Assembly (NCBI RefSeq): GCF_000143415.4
Contig: NW_003314393.1
Span: 278,475 to 342,474, forward strand
Reading direction: 5' to 3'
DNA length: 64,000 nucleotides
DNA from: Selaginella moellendorffii
Taxonomy: Eukaryota > Streptophyta > Lycopodiopsida > Selaginellales > Selaginellaceae
Positions 10,335-20,601 of this stretch are shown here, in pieces (position 1 is the stretch's first letter; each line of letters begins with the position of its first letter). The translations under genes were made by a program, and so were the position numbers. The notes beneath the pieces are model-generated. The model worked only from the letters and a program-made list of their open reading frames with translations. It ran no database searches and was not told where the DNA came from.

Positions 10335-13300
10335 TTAATTGAACTTTGCATAAGTACATAGAGTTCTGCCATGCAGAAATTCCTCCACTAGATCTCGCGC
10401 GTTCGCTAGGTTCTCCTCCGGTTCCCATGTTGCTTCGCAGTGTGGAAATCCTTTCCACTTCACATGGAACTCTCTCACCTCGCGTCCTTGTCGCTTGCTC
10501 TTGCGCGCATTGAGGATGGCCTCGACTTCGTATTCCTCCTCCCCTTGGATAACCTCAGGTAAAGGTCTTACTTGGTCCTTGCGAAGCGGATCCTCAAAAT
10601 ACGGCTTGAGTAAGTTCACGTGGAACACGGGATGCATCTTCCCCATCTCTCGAGGAAGTCGGAGACGGTAAGCCACTTTACCGATTCGAGCCTCAATCTC
10701 GTAAGGCCCCGCGAACCTGCTTAAGGAACTCAAGATCAATTCATTTACAGGAATACATGCATTTTTACCTTTGGGTCAACTTTCGGCTGATCCCACTTGG
10801 TAGCCTGAGGTTCTTGGTGTTCAGCCACACCTTCTCCCCAGCTTGGAACTCTACATCCCGGCGCTTTAGGTTCGCGTACTTGGTTTGCCTTTGTTGAGCC
10901 CGTTCCAAGGAATCCCTCACTAGATTCCAAATGTTGAGTCTTTCCGCCGTGAATGCCTCCACTGCGGGTAACTCTCCATGATACTCGGCCACGCCGAGTT
11001 CCACAGGACCTTCAATAGCTCGCCCATTGATGACTTCCCATGGACTCACCCCGATACTCGAATGTGGTGAGTTGTTATAACACATTTCCGCAAGTCCCAA
11101 ATGACTTACCCAATCGGTCTGGTCTCCCGAGACATAGCATCGCAAATAATCCTCCAGCTGCCTATTCACCCTTTCCGTTTGTCCGTCTGTCAAGAAGTGT
11201 TAGGACCACCAAACTTAACTTAATACCCCATACCTGTCTGTGGGTGATAGGCTGTGCTGAATTTCAACTTGGTGCGATACTGTTCCAGGAGGGTCCTCCA
11301 GAACCTACTAGTGAAGATCTTATCTCGATCTGAGATAATCTCTTCTGGCCTTCCCCGCACTCGAACCACTTGTTTGAAGAACAGCTTCGCCACACCTTCC
11401 GCATCCACTTCCGTTGTGGTGGGTATGAAATGTGCCATCTTCGAAAATCGATCCACCACCACGAATATCGCATCGAACCCCTCGCTTGGGGGTAGTCCCG
11501 TGATGAAGTCCATCGTAAGACATTTCCACGGACGATCTGGAATTGGGATGCTTTGCAACAAGCCCCCACTAGCCTTAGTCACGGCTTTGACTTGCTGACA
11601 TGTTGGACATGTCTTTACATAGTCCTGGACGTCCTTAGCCATATCTGGCCAATGGTACTTCCTCTTGAGTAAGCCCATCGTCTTGGGCTCTCCGCCGTGT
11701 CCCGCAAGAGGTCCGTCATGACACTCTTCTAAGGCTACCTTCCTTAGTCCCCCTTCTGGAACATATACCCTCGTTTGCTTGTAATAAATGAGTCCGTTGC
11801 GTTCCGCATAGCCCGTTTTCTCTTCCGTTGGCAGCTCACCTCTCTGGTGAGCTTCCCGCGCCTCCAGATTCCTCAGCAACACTTCTTGTGCTAGACCATC
11901 ACTCTCGTATGCGGTCTGCACATCGTCCCAAAAGGTTGCTGTCGCGCTAGATATCGCCAACTTCAAGCTCGCTTTTCGACTGAGCGCATCTGCCACGATG
12001 TTGCTCTTCCCAGGCTTGTACAGGATCTCGCAATCAAACTCGGCCAAAGCATTGGCCCACCCACCTTGTTTTCCCCTTAGGTCGGGTTGTGACAAGAAGT
12101 GTTTCGTTGCCACATTGTCCGTGTAAACTTTGAAGTGTCTCCCAAGGTAGTGTCGCCACTCCTTGAGCGCCTTGACCACCGCAAACAATTCCTTCTCGTG
12201 GGTAGGCCACTTCCGTTGAGCCTTGTCCAGCTTCTTCGAGAAGAACGCTACTGGATGGTTGTCTTGCTTCAAAACTGCGCCCAATGCAAAGTCCGAAGCA
12301 TCCGTGTCTACCTCAAAGTCTTTACCAAAGTCTGGTAAGGCCAACACCGGAGCCTTCCTCAACTTCCCTTTGAGGTGGACGAATGCTGCCTCGCATTCCG
12401 CTGTCCATACCATCTTCCCTTTTCCTGTTTGGTCCGTTAAGGGCAGGGCTACTCTCGAATAGTGTCTGATAAACTTTCGATAGTAGTTGCATAGCCCCAG
12501 GAACTCCCTCAACTCATGTACGTTCGATGGTCGTTCCCATTCCTGGATCGCTTGGACTTTCTCCGGGTCCACCTTGAGCCCGTCCTGGCCCACCACATGC
12601 CCGAGAAACTTTACCTCTTGTTGAGCAAAGTCACATTTGCTCTCTTTAGCATACAGTTTGTGTTCCCTTAGTTTCTCAAACACCTTCGCCAAGTGTTCGG
12701 CATGCTCCTCTAGCGTCTCGCTATAGATCAGGATGTCGTCAATATAGACGACCACGAAGCGATCCAGATAGGGTACAAAGATGTGGTTCATCAACGCCGA
12801 AAACGTTGCCGGCGCATTGCACAGCCCAAAGGGCATCACCAAAAACTCAAAGCTCCCATACCTCGTTCGACAGGTTGTCTTCTCGACATCTTCCTCAGCT
12901 ACCCTGATCTGGTAGTATCCTGACCTTAGGTCAATCCTCGAGAAGTATTTTGCCTTTCCCAACCTATCGAACAGGTCCTCGATCCTTGGCAAAGGGTACT
13001 TGTTCTTCTTGGTATACTTGTTGAGCAACCAGTAGTCTATGCACATGCGCATAGATCCATCTTTCTTTTTCACAAATAGCACCGGCGCCCCATACGGCGA
13101 CTTGCTCAACCTAACATACCCTTTGTCCACCAACTCCTCTAGTTGGCTCTTGAGCTCCTTGAGTTCTTTTTCGTTCAATCGATAGGGTGGACGAACCACC
13201 GCCTCAGCACCCTCGACCAGCTCAATCTTATGTTCTATCGGTCGTGCGGGGGGCAACCCCGCCGGTAGCTCCTCTGGCATGGTATCCTGGAATTGGTCCA

Positions 13301-15107
13301 GCACCTGCTGGATCACTAAAGGTACTTCTTCCGTTCTTGTCTTTTTGTCACTCTTCACCGAGAGTAAGCACAAAAAGGCTGCCTTAGTTCCTTTAGTGAG
13401 TTGTCCTCTCGTGGACACCAGGTTTAAGCATGACTCTTTGGCCTTGCTTTGCCCTACCTTTAGATCCTGGGCCTCCACCCTAGATCTTCTTCCTTGGGCA
13501 TTCGCCAATACCACAAGGTTCCTACCTTGTCCATGTAGGGCTACCACGAACCGATTAAACCAATCCATTCCGAAGATCACGTCAAATCCCGCCATGTCCA
13601 AGACGGTGAAATCCATGTCCACTTTCCATGTCCCCACTTCGACTCTCGCTTGTCGAAGTACCTCATCGGTGCTTTGGCTACCTTGAACAAACTCTATAGT
13701 CCTTGGTTCGCCTAGCCGCTGCACCGTTAGTCCGGCTTGCCGGACTATGTCTGCAGCCACAAAATTATCCGAAGCACCCGTGTCAATAAGGATCTTAACA
13801 AAGCTACCTCCGAGCTTCCCTCGGAGGGCTAGTAGATGTCGCGAACGACTCTCTACCAAAGTTGCTCGTGTAATGAGTAACTTTGAGTTAGGGACTGGAT
13901 CACATACCTCAGTTTGGACTTCACCCGACTTGATGGCCATATTGGCTCTGGCCTTCTTCGGGTAGGGACATTCCCTCGAGAAGTGTCCCGCTTCGCCGCA
14001 GTTGTAGCATACGTTGTTGCCCACGCTGCTATACGACTTGACCTTCTTATCCGTGGGTTTGTCTTTTTTCGCTTGACTTCCCCACGTACTCGCTCGCTGG
14101 CCACCGGATTTGCCTTTCCGAAACCCCGAGGACTCATTCTTAGAGAAACTCTTCTTGAATTTCCCCTTGCTATATGTTCCCCTCGGTTTGGCCCCTTTGT
14201 GAAACGTGGATCCCGACCCCGTCGTGTTCCCCTTTCGCAGGTTATCGTTGAAATGCACCTTGATGGCCGCATCCAACGCTTCCTTGTAGTTGGTCGGGTT
14301 CCAGCGCATCACCTCACCGCGAGCCCAGGTTTGCAAACCTGATATAAAGGCATGGAACGCATCCATATCCCCCATGTCCGTGACAAGTATCCTCTTTGCC
14401 ATGAACCCATTCACATATTCCTGGATGGTTCCAGTTTGCTTCAGCCTACTCAACTCATCTCTCAGATGCAGAGTGGCATTCGGAGGAACGTATGTCGCGC
14501 GGATCCTCGCCTTCATCATGTCCCAGGTGGCCACCGGTCCTTCGTTGGCCTCCGTTGTTCTCCACCAAGACTTGGCATTATCTGCCAAGTATGGTTTTGC
14601 ACATGGGACCTTCTCCGAGCTCGGTAACCACAACGCTCGGAAGTAGTCCTCCATATCGTAAAACCAATCCTCCACAACCTTATAGTCGTTCACTCCCTTG
14701 AACACCGGTGGGGGCTTTGGTTTGTACTTGGGAACTGCCTGAGGGACTGATTCCACTTCGGTCTGTTCGACCTTGTCTGGTTTTGCCTCAGTCCCTGCCG
14801 AAGGGTCCGCACCTTCTGCGCTGCCAGCATCCGCAGTCTTTCGCTTTTTCTTCCGCTTCTCGTCACGCTTTAACTTGCGTACGAGAGTCTCCAGCAGGGC
14901 ATTAGTCTGTGCCAACTGTCTTTCTAGCACGTCCAATCGAGCCTTGGACGACCGAACCTCGCCACCGGACTCCTGTTTGGAAGTTTCCTCACTGGAGTCC
15001 TCCTCATGCAAGGATTCCTCATCCATAGCCTCTTGTTCAACCGGAGGCTCCAGCTCCGGCGGAGGTTCCGTCTCCGCCTGGGTTCGCTTACGCCCTGCCC
15101 TTGCCAT
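10335..15107 (-). CDS. Chromovirus gag-pol polyprotein with two introns
   Basis: Exons on the minus strand are 15107-11234, 11186-10769 and 10716-10335. They total 4,674 nt, exactly 1,558 codons with the TAA. In order: an acidic/basic N-terminus; a Gag core; a zinc knuckle [14 protein letters not shown]; an aspartic protease with [14 protein letters not shown]; an RT with [11 protein letters not shown] (Trp at a usually basic position) and [11 protein letters not shown]; an RNase H starting [16 protein letters not shown]; an integrase with an HHCC module ([10 protein letters not shown].., CPTCQQ), [12 protein letters not shown] and [13 protein letters not shown]; and a C-terminal chromodomain with [21 protein letters not shown]. 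The [13 protein letters not shown] motif of integrase is restored only when the intron at 11187-11233 is removed, and [14 protein letters not shown] only when 10717-10768 is removed. The polyprotein looks intact and may be active. Confidence 0.9.
10717..10768 (-). other. Second intron in chromovirus pol, before the chromodomain
   Basis: A 52-bp minus-strand stretch from GTAAAAATG to TTAAGCAG. It contains a TAA in the reading frame, and removing it joins KLTQR to FAGPYEI, the usual GPY/F-module context. The size and splice ends match the host introns in genes 1 and 2. Confidence 0.85.
11187..11233 (-). other. Spliceosomal-type intron in chromovirus integrase
   Basis: A 47-bp minus-strand stretch from GTATGG to TTGACAG with a CCTAAC branch-point-like element about 16 nt before the acceptor. 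It interrupts the conserved HPQTDGQTER motif after the first base of the Asp codon. Removing it rejoins the motif exactly. Unspliced, it introduces TAA within five codons. Confidence 0.85.
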
Positions 15108-15166
15108 CTCCCAGCAATCCGCCTCTATCCTTCGCTAGAACTGAGATAAAGGCTCCGATACCAAAT

Positions 15167-16314
15167 TGTAAGCCACAAATTTTTCCTTTCCAATTTGCCA
15201 GCTTACCTCGTCTATCCGTCCAACACTGCCTTGGCTTTTGCTAAGTTCCCTTGCCAAGGTTCTCGCCTATGGTACCAGCTCCTACTTGGTTTCAGCTACT
15301 CACTGCACGAGCAATGGAGCGTTAGCCATCCTTCCACGGATTCCCAAATCACTCCCAATCCCCCTCCCCGGGTTAGACTGGACTTAAGGTTCGGCTACAC
15401 TCCCCGCAAGCACAAGCAGCCAAGCACACCAAGCTTCCAGGTTCCTAACATCCCTTGGTACCACAAGACTTGATCATAGGACCCTCTAAATCCCAAGTCT
15501 TGAGTGCAACGCTTGCTTCGGGACGCCGGGGCGAAACACCGTGGCCTAACGGCCCGGCATGGGTACCTCTCGCCCCCCACTTCCATCCCGAAGGAAGGCC
15601 CAAGCCCCTAGGAAGGGCGAGGACCAATGAGCCGCATGGTACTCAAGTGGGGCACCACTCCACATGAGCCGGGAGCACCGCAATCGGTTTCCCTTTCGGG
15701 AGTGGGAGCTGCTCTTGAGCACTTCCTTGGATGGCCCCTCCGGCACCAGCCAAGTCCATGCTCACTCCCACCCAAGGCCCTTTAGTCCCAGTCCCGACCT
15801 CAAGTCGGTTTGGAAGCCCAACTGGAGAGTCCCTTCAAAACTGGTTCCTGGACCTCACTATCCCTACTATACTTTTGGAACCCCCTGCAGCCCCCCCCCC
15901 CTGGGGGACGCACGCTTTGGGCTTTCACCCCTTGACCCGTATTAGTATTTGGACTTAGTCTCTGGCTCGATCTCGGATCCGATTTCGGATCCGACTTCGG
16001 ATTCGGGTTCGGACTCGATCGCGGACTCGATCTCGGACCCGATCTCGGGCCCGACCTCGGACTCGATTTCGGACTCGGTCTCGGACCCGATTTCGGATCT
16101 CGGACTCCGTCTCGAACTCGGTCTCGAACTCGGACTCGAACTCGGTCCCCGAGTCGGTCTTGGACTCGATTCCGGACCCTATCTCGAACTCGGTCCTAGA
16201 GTCGGTCTTGGACTCGATCTTTGACTTGGTCCCATCCGATGAACTCTTTGTCATTTTGGTCATGCTTTCGGGGTTCCCTTAGCCTACGACACCGCGGCGA
16301 GTTGGTTCCTTACA
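15167..16314 (-). repeat. Chromovirus 5' LTR
   Basis: Partner of 8785-9931 and nearly identical to it. It carries the element promoter on the minus strand. The same hexamer array occurs at about 15949-16233. It is followed on its outer side by the second CATCT target copy. Confidence 0.93.
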
Positions 16315-16319
16315 CATCT

Positions 16320-19300
16320 TTTGTGTGATGGACTTCACAAACGAGGAGATCACTCATGCAGACGAAGTCAGCTCCATCATTGACTTAATGGTGGGACTTG
16401 CGGAGGTGGAATCTTCAGTCCACTATATGATCTACGACTCCGAATCCTATCACAAGTTCTGGAAGGCCTTGAACAAGGTGAAGGCTCGGTTGAAAGGCAA
16501 GGAGATGCGGGGGATCCATGGGATAATGGCTAAGAAGAAGATACCGACGAATGTCCGCATCTTCACAGTCGCCCTTGTTATTGGTCCTGCAGCAGAGTGG
16601 GACTGGAGTGACTTCCCAGCTTCGTTCAACAAAGCCGATCGAATTGATCTGAGGGAGGTCAATTTACCCGTGCCTGAGGAACTGAAGACGGCTATGGAGC
16701 TTTCGAATCCAAAGAAAGCTCCAGGTGCAGCATGGGAAATGCTCAGCTGGGTCTTCAACGCAATAGCGGGTGACTCCAAGGGCAAATGCGTTGTCGAGTA
16801 CAACTGCGGCGGACTATTCTTTCGAGCCGCACTACTCAAGGGTGTCCCGTGTGTTGCGGTGACAAACTCCATTAAAGAGGTGACTTCAATGGAGCATATA
16901 ATTACAGTTGCCAAAGAAAAACAGTATCTTCTCTACGAACCTGGTGAGTACGCACTTTAAGTTTAAATGTTATCTCACAAGCTCTGTATGCAGGAGCGTG
17001 GCCACCCCCAGATGCTGAAACGGCGTTAACAGCTACTGATGTTAGGCCGAGGTCACAACCTGCACAAGGTAAGGTCACGTGAGGCCTCACGCCATTTTGA
17101 TTATAGATCGTTGTGAATATTCAGACACGAGGACTGAAAAGCGCACTGGTGGCGCGTCGAAGAAGGACAAACAGACAAGCAATAGGAAAAAAGGAGGTAC
17201 AAATTATATTTGCAATGGCGTGTGGTCTCATGCCATTCCTTGCAGGAGACACTTCTTCAAAGGCAAAACAGGCAAGCACCAGCCAAGCTCAAACTGACAG
17301 TGGTCATAAAAAGCGAAAGCACGTTGGACAGTCGTCGGGATCAGAGGCGTTTGATTCGAAAAGGAAGAAGGGCAACGAAAAGATGATAGGTAATGCCTCG
17401 CGGTTATGGCGTGTGTGCTCATGCCATTCATTGCAGATCAAGGGCTGAGTGAAAGGAGCCAGTCACCACCTTCTGACTCAGATTCCTATGGCGGACTCCC
17501 CTTCCCCAATCTCAATGGAGAGGTACAATGGATGAGGGATGCTTTTCAAGTCAGGGCCACGTTTTTCTCATCTCGTCATCTTCGAAGGGTGCAAGAACGT
17601 GCAGAAACCATGTTAAGACAGTCGGGTGAGGATACGGTCCTAGGTCACGCACTAAAACAGGCTATGGATGTCTTGTATTTTGAGATGGAGACTCGGCCAG
17701 ATGATTTTTCCAAGATGGTCCTGGAAAAACAAGCAATCCAGCCTGAGCAGCCTATGGAAGAAATGCAAGAGGGGGATGAGGAGCCAGAGAAAGATAATGA
17801 GCAGGAAGAGCAGAAGGACGAAGAGGAGGACAAAGAAGAGGAGGACGAAGAAGAGGAGGACGAAGAAGAGGAGGACGAAGAGGACTTGGATGGTCCTCAC
17901 AATGGTGACGATCACAATAACGACGATGACGATGATGACGATGATGGCCAGCCTGAGGTGGCCAAAGAGCAGCGGAGGAAGGTCATACAAGACAAACCAT
18001 CAGGTAAATAATAGTACATCCATTCCTAACCTTTTACCATTTCTAACATTGTCCATGTAGGTCGCAGAAGAAATGGTAAGTAGAGATTATTCAGTTGAAT
18101 TAAGATACAAACTCTAGCCTTTAGTGTCGAGGAAGGATAGTGCCAAGCAAGGGTCGAAACGTATGTCCAATCCTTCAGAATCAGCAGTGCGCCCAAGTGA
18201 TATCGGTCCTAGTTCCTCAATAGCAGTTGATGGTAAATACAGTATAGTCGATTCAATGTGCTAATGAGTTTGTTTTTAGTAGCACGGGAGGATACCATCT
18301 CAATCGAAGGGAGATATTTGGACATGCATATGGATCCGCCAGTGGACTCTACTTGCCTGCAAGAGTCATCAGAGCTGGTGGAGGCTACTATCCATATCAA
18401 CGCCAAGCAAGCTGACCACGCTCCACTTGATGCTGCCCATACCACTGAGTCAATCTTGTCCACGTATCCAACTGACGGTGACCAGGCGCCATTGGACCCG
18501 CATGAGGCCGCCCCAGCCGCCGAGCCGGTCGTATCCTCATTTCCAACGTGTGCCCAATCGTCTGACTACGCGCCGTTGGAACCTCCCTACACCGCCCCTG
18601 CTGCCTGTTCGGTCATGTCCACTTTGCCAACGGAGGCACCAGCTGAAATGGCGTGTGATCACACGCCATCGGAACCACCCCATGCCACTGTTGAGCCAGT
18701 TGTACCAGAGTCTACAGCTGAAATGGCATGTGCCCACACGCCATCGGATGCGATTGACCCCACATTGCAGAGGAGAGTATTTCCGCCCTTCACGTTTCCT
18801 CGACCAAAACCCTCTGAACGACCATCGGGAGCACCATTCGCTAATATTGTAGATGGTAAAATTGACTTGTACCATTTTTTATGCTAACGCATTTCATTTC
18901 AGAGTCACGGCGAAAGTACTGTATCGTTTTTGATCTGAACGGTGTCCTTTTCTCCCATGAGCGTGGCTCGTCCTCGAATGTCACTGCACCCTCCAAAGCC
19001 TGCGGTCGCAAGTTGGTCAAAAGAGACAGATTCACATTAATCACACGGGAGAAACTGCGGGATCTAATAATGACCATGCGACACTTAAAACAGAGGGCCG
19101 GGTTCAATTTGCAATTGGGAGTTTGGACATCCATGATGTGCCACAATGCATTAACGTTGCTACAGATGATGCACGATCAGACGCGAGTAATATTACCATT
19201 TGACTTTCTCCTAACGCAGGAGGATTGCTTGACTATGGTCCATGTGAGGGGTAGCAAGCCCATTTTCGTCAAGCCAGAGGCTGTAGTGATGAACCGGACT

Positions 19301-19459
19301 GCTAGGTCAAGTGAAATCCTCATCATCGATGACTCGCCGATTAAAACTGCAGCGAACACGCACACATATGCAGTGCACCCCATCTCTTGCAGTATGGAAA
19401 CTAGGGAAAAGAAACCGTATGTTCTGGGGACCTTGCAAAACGGCTTGGAGCGATGGTGA
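16320..19459 (+). CDS. Gene 2, C-terminal part: methyltransferase-like and HAD/FCP1-like domains
   Basis: The first exon continues codon 623 onward as FCVMDFTNEEITHADE. Residues about 640-800 follow the order of a permuted N4/N6 methyltransferase: YMIYDSESY where DPPY is expected, VRIFTVALVIGP as a core strand, then KCVVEYNCGGLFFRAALL at the motif I position. Motif I has lost both the Asp and the GxG, so SAM binding is doubtful. Small exons encode Lys-rich segments, then a Glu/Asp tract (17760-17950, repeated EEDEEEEDEE). Exon 18280-18855 encodes repeats of the type DxAPLEPP..APAA. The last exon, 18903-19459, is HAD/FCP1-like: motif I FDLNGVLFSH, LGVWTSMM, and motif IV ILIIDDSPIK. The second Asp of DxDx(T/V) is Asn, as in some plant FCP1-like proteins, so phosphatase activity is uncertain. 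Confidence 0.65.
17069..17106 (+). other. Very short gene 2 intron dominated by a P1 palindrome
   Basis: A 38-bp GTAAGG..ATTATAG stretch with a P1 copy at 17074-17095 that makes up more than half of it. Excision keeps phase 1, joining CAAG to ATCGTTGTG. At 38 bp it is unusually short even beside its 47-57-bp neighbours, so a longer alternative cannot be excluded. Confidence 0.6.
17197..17245 (+). other. Gene 2 intron with a P1 palindrome at its 3' end
   Basis: A 49-bp intron, GTACAAAT to CCTTGCAG, phase 1. The P1 palindrome at 17215-17236 ends 9 nt before the exon. The last 16 nt (TGCCATTCCTTGCAG-type) closely match the intron at 17390-17436. Confidence 0.75.
17390..17436 (+). other. Gene 2 intron with a P1 palindrome at its 3' end
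   Basis: A 47-bp intron, GTAATGCC to CATTGCAG, phase 1. The P1 palindrome is at 17406-17427 and ends 9 nt before the exon, the same arrangement as in 17197-17245. Confidence 0.75.
18648..18744 (+). repeat. Two P1 palindromes inside a gene 2 exon
   Basis: P1 copies at 18648-18669 (a perfect palindrome) and 18723-18744 lie in the open frame. They encode AEMACDHTPSE and AEMACAHTPSD. Both have the same flanks (CAGCTGAA before, CGGA after). They overlap a protein repeat of the form DYAPLEPP, so the palindrome has either replaced or been moulded into one repeat unit. Confidence 0.85.
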
Positions 19460-20194
19460 TAGAGAACCGGCCAGTCCAGGAGGTGGCTGCAGAAATCAAC
19501 CAAATGGCAGATGGAACGGTATATCAGAAGCCATTTGATCGGACAGACACCAGTCATCATTTATGGCATGTATATTGTCTAGCAAGCACTATCTGCATCT
19601 CCATAATCTGCTCAACCGGATGGGTTCTTCGACCATTGAATATGAGCGTGGACGTATTAGAGAAGAGATGGCATTACTATTGGGTTTAAATCCTGATAGT
19701 GTGGAGAGTGATGAAATTCCAAGATTATTGTATAGGCGTTGGAGGCAAAAAATAACAGTCTGAGATGGCATGTATTTATTTAAAAATGTAACTTATTATG
19801 GCATGGGGTTCCATGCCATTGTATTAATATTAAAAGACAATTCTTTGAGAGGATTTGCATTATACTAGAAGTGTTACAGCATGTTATTGGAAGTCTACGA
19901 AGTTGTTTTATTAATAAGGGGAAAGTAAAGATTGAATGGGGACTTGGGCTCCACCTAGACTCGGAGCAACTGAGCCAATATTAAAAGGATGGAAAGAAAT
20001 TGGACGACGATGACAAGGAGAAGAGAGAGGTGAAGCAGTGAGAAGTGATTGAGTAGACATTTCCTTGTTTAAAATAAAATGGCATGTGCCTCAATGCAGT
20101 TGAATTTTGTTATATTTATATACTATATAAAGGTTTGGAAACCTTATTTTACAAGTGGGATAATGACAATTCCCACTTTAACGAAATAGAGCTT
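19460..20194 (+). other. 3' flank of gene 2, with possible frameshifted coding remnant and P1 copies
   Basis: Two short frames after the stop look coding: 19453-19560 (IENRPVQEVAAEINQM..) and 19590-19763 (LHNLLNRMGSSTIEYERG.. ending at TGA). This suggests the gene once extended further and has been frameshifted. A P1 palindrome lies at 19798-19819. A half copy at about 19764 and a decayed copy at about 20089-20110 flank it. Nothing else is recognised. Confidence 0.5.
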
Positions 20195-20601
20195 TGTTTA
20201 AGATATTCTATAAGCTTATGTAGATTATTGGTTTGACACTACCTAATCTTTTAGTCTACAAAGAAAGAAAATAATCTATTAAACAACATAATTAATATTA
20301 AAATTAGAACATATTTAGTCTTTGTTTGCTTCCATGTCTAGAAAAGTAGAAATGGGTATAGTAAAATGCTCCTTCACTATAGGCTCGTGTTGCATGTAAT
20401 GTTGTATTATGCGTTCAACATAAATAGATAAGTGGAATTGACTTTGGTCCATATGATCATTCATATCATTAGGATCAAGCATGTGGACTAAAACACTGTG
20501 TGTGACAAGTATGGACTTAATAATATAGAAACATTTGAGAATAAATATTATAGATTACTTCAAACACTAACATCATCTATCGCAAAATCTCCTAAGAATA
20601 T
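20195..20601 (-). pseudogene. Gene 1, third copy: decayed 3' fragment
   Basis: On the minus strand this matches the last exon, the last intron, the end of exon 10 and the 3' flank of gene 1 (compare 59474-59880), at visibly lower identity than the two arms. The terminal codons read FLDMEANKD-stop against FLDMEAEED-stop in the arms. The match stops exactly where a chromovirus-type LTR begins (20602), within the end of exon 10, and the rest of the gene is not found in the window. Confidence 0.85.

Larger units (their letters stand above)
8785..16314 (-). mobile_element. Young full-length Ty3/Gypsy chromovirus inserted in gene 2
   Basis: Two LTRs of about 1,147 bp (8785-9931 and 15167-16314) begin TGTAAGCC and end CCTTACA on the + strand. 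They differ by only a few bases (for example CATCCTT/CATCCCTT, GGATCC/GGACCC, GGGCCC/GGACCC). The 5-bp target duplication CATCT is perfect at 8780-8784 and 16315-16319. The element is read on the minus strand. The primer-binding site TGGTATCGGAGCC (minus, 15151-15163) is close to the initiator-Met type. A purine-rich tract, GGGTGGTGGAG, abuts the left LTR. The near-identical LTRs mark this as the youngest insertion in the window, and the fragment at 20602-22497 is an older relative in opposite orientation. Confidence 0.95.
6625..19459 (+). pseudogene. Gene 2: ParB-like / methyltransferase-like / HAD-phosphatase-like fusion, split by a retrotransposon
   Basis: Proposed exons are 6625-6627, 6867-8045, 8100-8784 joined to 16320-16943, 16994-17068, 17107-17196, 17246-17389, 17437-18003, 18061-18075, 18125-18232, 18280-18855 and 18903-19459. 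With the retrotransposon (8785-16314) and one target copy (16315-16319) removed, the sum is 4,623 nt, exactly 1,541 codons. That agreement supports the model. The start is ATG at the very end of exon 1 in the context CTTCAAATG, the same context as the proposed start of gene 1. The layout parallels gene 1 with an added C-terminal HAD domain. Lesions are an in-frame TAG at 8460-8462 (codon 515) and the 7.5-kb insertion near codon 622. Coding-looking sequence in other frames follows the stop to about 19763, so the 3' end may be frameshifted too. Confidence 0.65.

Noticed and set aside
17652-17990. Hydrophobic Val/Leu/Ile-rich minus-strand frame resembling a membrane protein
   Set aside because: It is the antisense of the Glu/Asp tract of gene 2.
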